Positions 1 through 5,892 of a DNA stretch of 6,952 nt are shown piece after piece. The first letter of the stretch is position 1; each line of letters starts with the position of its first letter. A model generated the notes under the pieces. It was not told the origin of the DNA. It worked only from the letters and a program-made list of their open reading frames with translations, and did not search any database. Source of the stretch: Candidatus Izemoplasma sp. (GTDB lineage: Bacteria > Bacillota_I > Bacilli_A > Izemoplasmatales > Izemoplasmataceae); the NCBI GenBank assembly GCA_007116105.1, contig SKJA01000120.1, positions 1-6,952 on the forward strand, written 5' to 3'. Made by a program: the position numbers and the translations under genes.

Positions 1-909
1 GATGAAGTAGGCGATGATTTTGTCAAACTTAGAACTGGGTGAAAGCGAATAACCTGCTTTATTCAACAGGTCTTTGGTTTGATCAAGATTGAGTTCAAGC
101 GCAAGCGCAAACGCAAGGGCGGTGAGTTTACTGGGTTGATGGTGGGGGTTGCTTTTGATTTTGGAAAAGAGTTTACGGTCAATGTTGGCTTTTTTGTAGA
201 CGTCAACATCGTTTAACCCCCGTTCATCGATGAGTCGAAACAACGACTCTGCAAACGTCTCATCCAGCTCAAGGTCAAGGTCGTCTAAAGACCGTTTTTC
301 TGAACGTATGGATGCGTCACTTTCGTGTGAGAGGTTGGATACACTAAAGCGTTCGGAAAGGTTTTGAGCATTAATCAAAGTGTCCGAGGGACTTGCTTCG
401 AGGTAGTTTTTAACTGAAATGAAGCGTTCCAGTGAGACTTGATAGGACGCGTCATCATACACAAGCAGATAAATCATCATCTCGTGTTCATCGAGAAAGG
501 TTTTGATGGCTGAGAGGGCAACGTCTAAAGCTTCCCCTCGGGGAAACTGATACGTGCCCGATGAGATTAAAGGAAAAGCAATAGACTCAAGCTGATGGTG
601 TCTCGCTAAAGATAGGGCACTCAGATACGTTTGACGCAAGCGCACATGTTCTTCGTGTTGGCCACCCAGATAAACCGGTCCCACCACATGAATCACATAC
701 GGTGCGGGCAGTTGATACCCTTTGGTAAGAATGGCGCGTCCTTCTTCTAGCACACCAAAGGTTTCTCTTTCTTTGAAGAGTTCATCCCCTGCGGCTTGAT
801 GGATCTCAAAATCAGACCCCCCACCCATCAAGGGGTGGGCACTGGTTGAGTTGACAATGGCCGCGACGTGCATTTTCGTAATGTCTTGTCTTAAAATCTC
901 AAATGGCAT
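1..909 (-). CDS. Macro-domain protein with C-terminal helical module (3' end beyond window)
   Basis: The reading frame is open from ATG at 909 to the window edge (303 codons visible), so the C-terminus is missing. Residues about 1-165 form a macro domain, a fold that binds ADP-ribose or removes it from proteins. Visible marks are AAIVNSTS (16-23), the glycine loop MGGGSD (28-33), IHQAAG (36-41), VIHVVGP (72-78) and the second loop PLISSGTYQFP (113-123). Position 23, usually the second Asn of NAAN/NTAN, is Ser here. After a polar linker (about 175-215), residues 218-303 form a helical module with RLIDERGLNDVDVYKKANID and KAGYSLSPSSKFDKI, which I recall from a common clostridial/Bacillota macro-protein family about 350 residues long. 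If so, roughly 40-50 residues lie outside. The start is supported by GAGGG 8 nt upstream and a promoter at 941-949. It follows the ATPase but has its own promoter and an intervening terminator, so it is probably a separate unit. The macro call is firm; activity and substrate are unknown. Confidence 0.88.
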   Translation of the reverse strand, partial: MPFEILRQDITKMHVAAIVNSTSAHPLMGGGSDFEIHQAAGDELFKERETFGVLEEGRAILTKGYQLPAPYVIHVVGPVYLGGQHEEHVRLRQTYLSALSLARHHQLESIAFPLISSGTYQFPRGEALDVALSAIKTFLDEHEMMIYLLVYDDASYQVSLERFISVKNYLEASPSDTLINAQNLSERFSVSNLSHESDASIRSEKRSLDDLDLELDETFAESLFRLIDERGLNDVDVYKKANIDRKLFSKIKSNPHHQPSKLTALAFALALELNLDQTKDLLNKAGYSLSPSSKFDKIIAYFI

Positions 910-917
910 GATGATTT

Positions 918-949
918 CCCTCACGTAACTAGATGATTTTATTGTATCA
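918..949 (-). promoter_or_regulatory. Extended -10 promoter and ribosome binding site of the macro gene
   Basis: On the minus strand TGATACAAT (949-941) matches an extended -10 element, TGnTAnAAT. No good -35 box is visible at the usual distance, which fits an extended -10 promoter. The SD sequence GTGAGGG (924-918) lies 8 nt before the ATG at 909. Since the preceding gene ends at a hairpin about 90 nt upstream, this is likely the main promoter of the macro gene. It is a prediction from sequence only. Confidence 0.5.
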
Positions 950-1033
950 TACTGCGTGTCCTTTCTGCGCTCAGTTTCCGTGCGCTGGTTGTAGCACGTG
1001 TGGATTTACAATAGATGTGTCACCATGAACGAA

Positions 1034-1069
1034 TAAAAGCCTAAGATTTAAAGGGATCCTAGGCTTTTA
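1034..1069 (-). terminator. Rho-independent terminator after the metal-efflux ATPase
   Basis: The arms TAAAAGCCTA (1034-1043) and TAGGCTTTTA (1060-1069) are perfectly complementary. One mismatch inward, GAT (1045-1047) pairs with ATC (1056-1058). On the minus strand the 3' arm ends in TTTTA followed by TTCGTT, so termination of the ATPase transcript is the natural reading. A run of eight T on the plus strand (1078-1085) could make it work in both directions, but no plus-strand gene is seen. The T-tract on the minus side is short, so efficiency is uncertain. Confidence 0.65.
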
Positions 1070-1136
1070 GATAGGGCTTTTTTTTCGTAAGATAACCCAT
1101 TCATGAGGTGTGAATCGGCCGTGTCTGGAGGTATCA

Positions 1137-3467
1137 CTAGAAGTTGTGTTTAAGGACTCTCATGGCATTTAAAACGGCCAGTAAAGAGACGCCCACATCC
1201 GCAATCACAGCCTCCCACATGGTGGCAATACCAATCGCGCCTAACCCGAGAAAGAGCACTTTAATGCCCAATGCAAGGGTGATGTTTTGCCAAACGATGC
1301 TTCTGGTTCTCTTGGCGACTAAGATGGCTGTAGCAATCTTTGAGGGTTCATCATTCATGATGACGACATCCGCAACATCGATGGCAGCGTCAGCCCCCAA
1401 CCCACCCATCGCAATGCCGATGTCGGCTCTTGCTAAAACGGGCGTGTCGTTGATGCCATCCCCGACAAAGAACAGTTTTCCTTTGCGTGATGTTTGGGTT
1501 AACAACGTTTCAACGATGTTGAGTTTATCTTCAGGCAACAACTCACTGTAAATCTCATCGATGGCAAGGGCGCTTCCTACGGACGTTGCAACACGATGTT
1601 TGTCCCCAGTGAGCATCACCGTTCTTTTAATCCCTAACGATTTCAACCTTTCGATGGTGACTTTAGCGTCTTTTTTCAGTTGGTCTGAGACCACGATGTT
1701 GCCCACATACGCTTCGTTGACGGCGATGTAAAGGATGGAACCAAGCGCATCCGATTCTTCGAACTGAATGCCTTCTTTTTCCATCATTCTCGCATTGCCA
1801 ATGACGATGCGATCGCGATGATAGACCGCTTTAATCCCATGTCCAGGCAGTTCTTCAACCATCGTGATGCGCTGTTGATCAATGTCTTTGTTGTATTTTT
1901 TGACCACGGAAACCGCAATGGGGTGATTGGAGAAACTTTCAACGTAGGCGGCCTGTTCGAGTAGGGTTTCCGGGGTGAGGCCCTCGACGGGATTGATTTG
2001 TGTCACCGTAAACGTGCCTTCGGTCAAGGTTCCCGTCTTATCGAACACCGCAATCTCAATGTGATTGAGACCCTCTAAGTAATTCCCGCTTTTCACTAAG
2101 ATCCCGTTTCTAGACGCCGCGCCAATCCCGCCAAAGAAACCAAGAGGAATCGACACCACCAAGGCACAAGGACATGAAATGACTAAGAAGACCAAGGCGC
2201 GGTAGATCCAATCTTCAAACGTTGCGACAGGAATCAAAAGTGGGGGTAATACCGCCAACAACACCGCCAGCGCGGTCACGATGGGCGTGTAAACACGCGC
2301 AAACTTGGTGATGAACGTCTCTGTTGGTGCTTTTTTACTGGTCGCATGTTCAACCAGTTCAAGCACCTTCGAGATCGTCGATTCACTGGCAAGGGTGGTG
2401 ACTTTTACGCTCAACACCCCATTGAGGTTCATGCAGCCAGAGAGCACCATCTCACCTTCGGTCACGGTGATGGGCACCGACTCACCGGTTAAGATTTTCG
2501 TGTCGATCGTGGAGGTGCCAAAAATCACTTCCCCATCCAGCGGAATTCTTTCGCCTGGTTTTATGATCATGATGTCCCCGGTTTGGACGTCTTCAACACG
2601 CATCTGTCGTGATGTGTTTCCTTGTTTAATCGTAGCGACATCCGGTCTAATGGACATCAAGGCCTGAATCGAGCGCCTTGAGCGATTGACGGCACCCTTT
2701 TGGAAAAACTCACCGATTTGATAAAAAATCATCACCGCCACGGCCTCAGGGTGCTCGCCAATCGCAAAGGCTCCCATGGTCGCGGTTGTCATTAAAAAGT
2801 TTTCATCGAAAACCTTCCCTCGATAGAGGTTACGAAAGGCTCTCATGACCACTTTTCCACCAAGGATCAGATAACTTAGGACAAGCAACAGATAATAGAG
2901 TGGTCCCCCACCCACAAGCCATAGCGCACCGATGAACAACATCACCCCTATCCCAAAGAAGATAAAGTCTTTGGACATGGTGGCTGACTCATCCGCATAG
3001 TCGTTCTTTGCGGACTGTGCTAGTGTGATGAGGAGCCCTGGTTCAATCTCATCAAGCAGGGATTGGATCTTTGAATCCAACCGCGTTTGAGCGAGAGGAT
3101 GGTGAAGCTGGATGGTCAGTTTTTTCGCAAGCACATCCACCGTCGCATCAAGGATGCCTTCGGTTTGGCTCAGTGTCTGTTCAATCTTTGCTGCTAAGGC
3201 CTCACGCTCGAGCCCTTCGATTGCGTAGGTGATCGTCGGGTTTAGTTCATAGACCTCAACGGGACCCTCGATGTCTTGTACGATGGTTTTAATCGTGTCA
3301 TGGAGGCTTCGCGTTTTGGTTGAGTCTGAAACGTTCACCTTAATCACCTTGGTGACGAAGTTGACATGACCTTCTTCTACTCCGTCGATGGTTTGAATCT
3401 TTTGTTCAATTTTATCGGCGCAGTTTGCACAACTTAATGTGGACAAGCGATACGTCATCTCTTTCAT
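1137..3467 (-). CDS. cadA: P1B-type heavy-metal efflux ATPase (Zn/Cd/Pb)
   Basis: This 776-residue membrane pump should use ATP to export divalent soft metals (Zn2+, Cd2+, Pb2+). An N-terminal HMA metal-binding domain (about 4-70) carries CANC (C13, C16). A second HMA-like domain (about 77-150) has lost its cysteines. Membrane segments are predicted near 168-206, 225-258, 392-446 and 727-770. The actuator TGE is at 327-329, the ion-path motif CPC at 432-434, the phosphorylation site DKTGT at D476, the P1B-specific HP at 515-516, TGD at 620-622 and GDGIND at 669-674. K736 and D757 in the last two helices, with MGGLGADAAIDVADVV, fit the CadA/ZntA (P1B-2) group rather than copper pumps. The length is normal for that group. 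The gene follows the repressor by 13 nt, so both share one metal-responsive transcript. The SD before ATG 3467 is modest (AAAAGAG); an in-frame ATG three codons later is the alternative. The exact metal preference is inferred. Confidence 0.95.
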   Translation of the reverse strand: MKEMTYRLSTLSCANCADKIEQKIQTIDGVEEGHVNFVTKVIKVNVSDSTKTRSLHDTIKTIVQDIEGPVEVYELNPTITYAIEGLEREALAAKIEQTLSQTEGILDATVDVLAKKLTIQLHHPLAQTRLDSKIQSLLDEIEPGLLITLAQSAKNDYADESATMSKDFIFFGIGVMLFIGALWLVGGGPLYYLLLVLSYLILGGKVVMRAFRNLYRGKVFDENFLMTTATMGAFAIGEHPEAVAVMIFYQIGEFFQKGAVNRSRRSIQALMSIRPDVATIKQGNTSRQMRVEDVQTGDIMIIKPGERIPLDGEVIFGTSTIDTKILTGESVPITVTEGEMVLSGCMNLNGVLSVKVTTLASESTISKVLELVEHATSKKAPTETFITKFARVYTPIVTALAVLLAVLPPLLIPVATFEDWIYRALVFLVISCPCALVVSIPLGFFGGIGAASRNGILVKSGNYLEGLNHIEIAVFDKTGTLTEGTFTVTQINPVEGLTPETLLEQAAYVESFSNHPIAVSVVKKYNKDIDQQRITMVEELPGHGIKAVYHRDRIVIGNARMMEKEGIQFEESDALGSILYIAVNEAYVGNIVVSDQLKKDAKVTIERLKSLGIKRTVMLTGDKHRVATSVGSALAIDEIYSELLPEDKLNIVETLLTQTSRKGKLFFVGDGINDTPVLARADIGIAMGGLGADAAIDVADVVIMNDEPSKIATAILVAKRTRSIVWQNITLALGIKVLFLGLGAIGIATMWEAVIADVGVSLLAVLNAMRVLKHNF

Positions 3468-3480
3468 GTCAATCTCTTTT

Positions 3481-3846
3481 CTACGTGTGATTTAAATGAT
3501 TCAGCGCTTGGGTAATCAAGTGGTGTACATGGTTGTCATCGAGTGCGTAATACACCACGTTGCCTTCTTTTCGGTACTTCACTAAGTGGTTCTCTCTCAG
3601 TATTTTGAGCTGATGTGACACGGCCGATTGACTCATGTGAATCACCGCCGACAAATCGCACACACACAGTTCACTGTCTTTAAGGGCCAGCAGGATTTTC
3701 AAGCGTGTCGCATCACTGAAGGTTTTGAAAAACAGGGTGAGTCTTGAGAGTGACTCACGATCGATCATGTTCTTTTTCGCCTGGTTGATTTGTTCAGGGT
3801 GAAGCACGTTGCATTCACAAAACTCAAGGGGCTTTTTTTGTTCCAT
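3481..3846 (-). CDS. cadC: ArsR/SmtB-family metal-responsive repressor (CadC-like)
   Basis: This small winged-helix dimeric repressor should bind the operator of its own operon and release it when metal binds. I place the start at ATG 3846 (121 residues), because GGAGGG lies directly before it. The upstream in-frame ATG at 3858 has no SD and shares its last base with that SD. Using the 3846 start, the N-terminus has C10-x-C12. Helix 3 carries ELCVCDL (C61, C63), the Cys pair of CadC-type sensors, leading into the helix-turn-helix around 64-88 (SQSAVSHQLKIL). The beta-wing is KYRKEGNVVYY. The last helix carries D104, H106, H117 and H120, matching the alpha-5 zinc site of SmtB/CzrA in residues and spacing. 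Both known site types therefore appear present. It is the first gene of the operon, with the ATPase 13 nt downstream. The family call is very firm. Which metal it senses (Zn, Cd or Pb) is inference. Confidence 0.94.
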   Translation of the reverse strand: MEQKKPLEFCECNVLHPEQINQAKKNMIDRESLSRLTLFFKTFSDATRLKILLALKDSELCVCDLSAVIHMSQSAVSHQLKILRENHLVKYRKEGNVVYYALDDNHVHHLITQALNHLNHT

Positions 3847-3850
3847 GGGT

Positions 3851-3856
3851 CCCTCC
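3851..3856 (-). promoter_or_regulatory. Ribosome binding site that decides the repressor start
   Basis: GGAGGG on the minus strand ends 4 nt before ATG 3846. It overlaps the G of the in-frame ATG at 3858, which has no SD of its own and lies immediately beside the operator. This favours initiation at 3846, giving a protein four residues shorter than the longest frame. Confidence 0.7.
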
Positions 3857-3858
3857 AT

Positions 3859-3882
3859 CTATATGAGCGTTCATTCATATAG
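3859..3882 (-). promoter_or_regulatory. Palindromic operator for the ArsR/CadC-type repressor
   Basis: Perfect 8-bp arms, CTATATGA and TCATATAG, flank an 8-nt spacer. AT-rich ATATGA/TCATAT half-sites of this kind are typical of SmtB/CzrA/CadC operators. The palindrome lies between the -10 box (3887-3892) and the repressor SD, covering the expected transcription start, so bound repressor would block initiation of both genes. The repressor it precedes belongs to the matching family, which makes autoregulation the simplest reading. Confidence 0.82.
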
Positions 3883-3886
3883 ATAC

Positions 3887-3914
3887 AGTATACCACACGA
3901 AAACACAGGGTCAA
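3887..3914 (-). promoter_or_regulatory. Sigma-A-type promoter of the metal-resistance operon
   Basis: On the minus strand a -35 box TTGACC (3914-3909) and a -10 box TATACT (3892-3887) are separated by 16 nt. Transcription would begin near 3880, inside the operator, giving a leader of about 35 nt to ATG 3846. The -35 box sits inside a perfect inverted repeat (3903-3924). Confidence 0.75.
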
Positions 3915-3924
3915 GACCCTGTGT
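3903..3924. repeat. Perfect inverted repeat covering the -35 box of the metal operon
   Basis: The arms ACACAGGGTC (3903-3912) and GACCCTGTGT (3915-3924) are perfectly complementary around a 2-nt centre. The -35 hexamer TTGACC of the metal operon lies within it. On the minus strand the second arm runs into TTTTCG, so an RNA reading through from upstream would form a terminator-like hairpin, although a 2-nt loop would require the innermost pairs to open. It could equally be a binding site for a second dimeric regulator. The structure is certain; the role is not known. Confidence 0.6.
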
Positions 3925-4000
3925 GGTGAGACTTTTTGATGGGGTCGCCGATTGTTTTGTTTTATCAAGCATACTCAAAATGGCACAACCCGTATAAGAT

Positions 4001-4034
4001 GACCCGTGCGTGTCAAAAAAACCGAGCACGGGTC
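4001..4034. repeat. Inverted repeat that competes with the phosphatase terminator stem
   Basis: GACCCGTGC (4001-4009) is perfectly complementary to GCACGGGTC (4026-4034). The second arm overlaps the 3' arm (minus-strand sense) of the terminator hairpin at 4022-4062, so the two stems cannot form together. The loop contains the run of seven T on the minus strand. It may be a transcript-end structure or chance. Confidence 0.45.
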
Positions 4035-4066
4035 TAAACAAAGTGTTTAGAGCCATGCTCGGGCTT
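4015..4066 (-). terminator. Rho-independent terminator after the hydrolase-phosphatase unit
   Basis: On the minus strand CCGAGCA (4062-4056) pairs with TGCTCGG (4028-4022). Inside, the stem continues with GGCTCTAAAC against GTTTAGACCC, with minor mismatches, around a short loop. It is followed directly by seven T (4021-4015). This is a strong intrinsic terminator, about 25 nt past the phosphatase stop codon, and it separates that unit from the metal operon. Confidence 0.88.
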
Positions 4067-4090
4067 TATCGGGTGTTGAGTAACGTTCAC

Positions 4091-4717
4091 TTAAGGCGTC
4101 GTTAAGTGCTTTAAATGAGACGTCTGATTAAAATGGATCAGCGTGTTTTGTCCTAAGGGACTGACCGCTAAAAGCGAGATGCCTCCGGCGTGACCCTTAA
4201 GAAAACTGTGTTTCATTTGCTCAACAGAAATGCCAAGCCAAGCACTGATTAAATACGCAATGGCAACGCCATGAGAGACAATGACAAGATCTTTTGTTTG
4301 AGTCGTCATGTAATCTTGTATGACTTGTTTCATGCGTTGATACAACGCTCTTGGGGTCTCCGCGTTGCGCCACTGAGGACGATCGAGTTCAAAGACGCTT
4401 GCGTCATAAAATGCATGCGCTTGCGCCCATTGTTTCGTTTGATTCATCGCATCCCCGTTATGGATTTCTCTGAGTGCCTTTACCAAGGTCATGTCTTGTG
4501 AGAATACTTCTTGAATCGCTTCTGCGGTCATGGTCGCGCGGGTTAAATCTGAACTCAATAAATGAAAGTCATGGAGCCCCATGGATTTGAGTTCTTTCGC
4601 GACGGCGACGGCTTGTTTTCTTCCAAGGGCCGTGAGTGGGGTGTCTGTTGAGCCGCCCGTGAGGTCGTTGATGTGATGCTCAGATTGGCAATGCTGTACG
4701 ATGTAGATTTTTTTCAT
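4091..4717 (-). CDS. Histidine phosphatase (phosphoglycerate-mutase-like) family protein with a QHC motif
   Basis: This 208-residue protein has the layout of the histidine phosphatase superfamily, soluble enzymes that form a phosphohistidine and remove phosphate from small molecules or proteins. The catalytic N-terminal motif is VQHCQSEHH (7-15), with H9 as the presumed nucleophile. The usual RHG is QHC here, so the first phosphate-contacting Arg is replaced by Gln. The remaining elements look intact: TPLTALGRKQA (26-36), SSDLTRA with R60, the acid in LREIHNG (E84) and the second His in VSHGVAIAY (H149). No signal peptide or membrane segment is seen, so it should be cytoplasmic. The SD GAGGTGA is 4 nt before the ATG. 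The gene starts 29 nt after the hydrolase stop with no promoter or terminator between, so the two are likely co-transcribed. The substrate is unknown; a cofactor-dependent phosphoglycerate mutase role is unlikely given the short, divergent sequence. Confidence 0.88.
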   Translation of the reverse strand: MKKIYIVQHCQSEHHINDLTGGSTDTPLTALGRKQAVAVAKELKSMGLHDFHLLSSDLTRATMTAEAIQEVFSQDMTLVKALREIHNGDAMNQTKQWAQAHAFYDASVFELDRPQWRNAETPRALYQRMKQVIQDYMTTQTKDLVIVSHGVAIAYLISAWLGISVEQMKHSFLKGHAGGISLLAVSPLGQNTLIHFNQTSHLKHLTTP

Positions 4718-4746
4718 CTCGTCACCTCATTAGGCATGATCCAATG

Positions 4747-5805
4747 CTAGGTTCCTTCATTGCTTAATGCATTCTCAAAAAACTCGTGGATTTGTTGCAT
4801 CAGCGATGCGTCCAATTCTTGTACTCTAAAACGATCCACGTCTGCGTAGAAGGCTTGATGAATCGCATAAGGAATGTTTTGATCATGCAAGTCATAAAGC
4901 GCACGGTATTCCACGTTGATTTCATCAATGTAACGAATGGCTTCCTCAGATCTAAACAGATTGTTATGTCCATCTTTGCCCGGTTGCTCCATCGTCACAT
5001 AGGTGACGTTAGGATTCGTTATGTTTGCTCGTCGTGCAATCATGGCACTGCCGTCATAGCGAACAACCGTGTCATTCACACCGTGAATGATCATCACGTG
5101 TGCGGCACTGTTATTCATAGCATCAACGGCATCATAGCGTGCATAGTTTCCAAAAAGAAGGCTTTGATAAGCACTTAGAAATGGTCTTTGTGTCGCGGCA
5201 AACACACCCATCATGTTAGAAGCTTGTTCGACAATCATATCGTTGGCATTGCTTGGAGCAGCCACACTGACAACGGCTTTAATATCGTCTCGTAAATGGA
5301 GGGCATTCACAACCGCATAGCCTCCCCAACTGTGACCAAACAAAACGATGTCCAAGTGATTGATGGTGTCGTTCCCATCCACATACGTTAAAGCATTCTC
5401 TAAATCAATCAATGATTGAGGAAAGCCTTTGGTCGTGTCACCTTCACTGTCAAAGCTACCGGTCGCATCATAGTTAAACACGGCCCAGCCCTGTTCTAAA
5501 AACCAGGTTGTGTAAACCATATAACTATCTGCACCCCCACCAATGCCGTGCGCAATCACGACGAGCCCAATGGCTTCTTCATTCGGATAGAGGTATCCTT
5601 GTAGTTGATTCCCATTCGATTCAAAGTTCACCAGAGTTCGAGGGTGGTCCTCCTCAACATCACGGTATCTTACGGAAGCATTAATGGAATCGTCATGACG
5701 TTGATACCTTGGAAACGATTGATCATAGATGATTTTTGTTAAGACACTTGAAACTAAAATATAAACTATTACAAGACTGGCTAAGATAATGATCGTTTTT
5801 TTCAT
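4747..5805 (-). CDS. Membrane-anchored alpha/beta hydrolase
   Basis: I place the start at ATG 5805 (352 residues) because AAGGAG lies 5 nt upstream. A longer frame from 5853 would begin inside the promoter spacer. Residues about 4-24 form one hydrophobic segment after MKK, without a lipobox or clear cleavage site, so the protein is probably an N-terminally anchored enzyme facing outward. The fold is alpha/beta hydrolase: oxyanion region VVIAHGIGGG (82-91), NYDATGSFDSEGD, nucleophile elbow GHSWGG with S159, acid candidate D245 in IHGVNDTVV, and His candidate H280 in KDGHNN. The triad is complete and in the expected order, so it is likely an active esterase, lipase or peptidase-like enzyme. The substrate cannot be told. 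The C-terminal part (about 290-352) is charged and helical. It heads a two-gene unit with the histidine phosphatase. The family call is firm, the function open. Confidence 0.9.
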   Translation of the reverse strand: MKKTIIILASLVIVYILVSSVLTKIIYDQSFPRYQRHDDSINASVRYRDVEEDHPRTLVNFESNGNQLQGYLYPNEEAIGLVVIAHGIGGGADSYMVYTTWFLEQGWAVFNYDATGSFDSEGDTTKGFPQSLIDLENALTYVDGNDTINHLDIVLFGHSWGGYAVVNALHLRDDIKAVVSVAAPSNANDMIVEQASNMMGVFAATQRPFLSAYQSLLFGNYARYDAVDAMNNSAAHVMIIHGVNDTVVRYDGSAMIARRANITNPNVTYVTMEQPGKDGHNNLFRSEEAIRYIDEINVEYRALYDLHDQNIPYAIHQAFYADVDRFRVQELDASLMQQIHEFFENALSNEGT

Positions 5806-5810
5806 GCGCT

Positions 5811-5816
5811 CTCCTT
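5811..5816 (-). promoter_or_regulatory. Ribosome binding site that decides the hydrolase start
   Basis: AAGGAG on the minus strand lies 5 nt before ATG 5805. The longer frame starting at 5853 has no SD, and its first codon falls between the predicted -35 and -10 boxes, so it would not be transcribed from this promoter. Confidence 0.8.
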
Positions 5817-5843
5817 CAAAAAGTAAGTGATAGACCATTGTAA

Positions 5844-5872
5844 ATAGTAACATCCGCTAGTGAATGAATCAA
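5844..5872 (-). promoter_or_regulatory. Promoter of the hydrolase-phosphatase unit
   Basis: On the minus strand a -35 box TTGATT (5872-5867) and a -10 box TACTAT (5849-5844) are 17 nt apart. A TG one base before the -10 makes it an extended type. It lies directly downstream of the surface-protein terminator. Transcription would start near 5837, about 30 nt before the hydrolase start codon. Confidence 0.7.
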
Positions 5873-5892
5873 GATAGCATTAGGTCATAATT

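Noticed and set aside
96..119. Short tandem hexamer-like repeat (CAAGCG, CAAGCG, CAAACG, CAAGGG)
   Set aside because: It encodes an Ala/Leu-rich helix (LTALAFALALEL) that I recall as conserved in this macro-protein family, so protein constraint explains it.
820..839. Perfect 7-bp hairpin (CCCACCC / GGGTGGG) early in the macro gene
   Set aside because: It falls on codons for the conserved ADP-ribose-binding loop HPLMGGG, whose Gly codons force the G run; no regulatory role is needed.
1070..1136. Possible small RNA or leader between the ATPase stop and the macro promoter
   Set aside because: Apart from the terminator and its adjacent T/A run, I find no promoter-like pair or stable extra stem; it reads as the 3' untranslated end of the ATPase transcript.
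1144..1551. Plus-strand open frame of 135 codons opposite the ATPase
   Set aside because: It is antisense to the conserved hinge and last membrane helices of the ATPase, and its open length follows from the codon use of that gene.
3765..3968. Minus-strand frame of 67 codons overlapping the repressor start
   Set aside because: It is out of frame with the clear ArsR-family protein, covers the promoter and operator, and has no family features.
3871..4056. A 61-codon minus-strand frame, and a shorter start inside it at 3972, between the phosphatase and the repressor
   Set aside because: It runs across the terminator hairpin, the inverted repeat and the repressor promoter, has no SD sequence and shows no recognisable protein pattern.
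5806..5853. Sixteen-residue N-terminal extension of the hydrolase from ATG 5853
   Set aside because: That ATG lies within the -35/-10 spacer of the predicted promoter and has no SD, whereas ATG 5805 has AAGGAG at good spacing followed by a typical MKK-plus-hydrophobic start.
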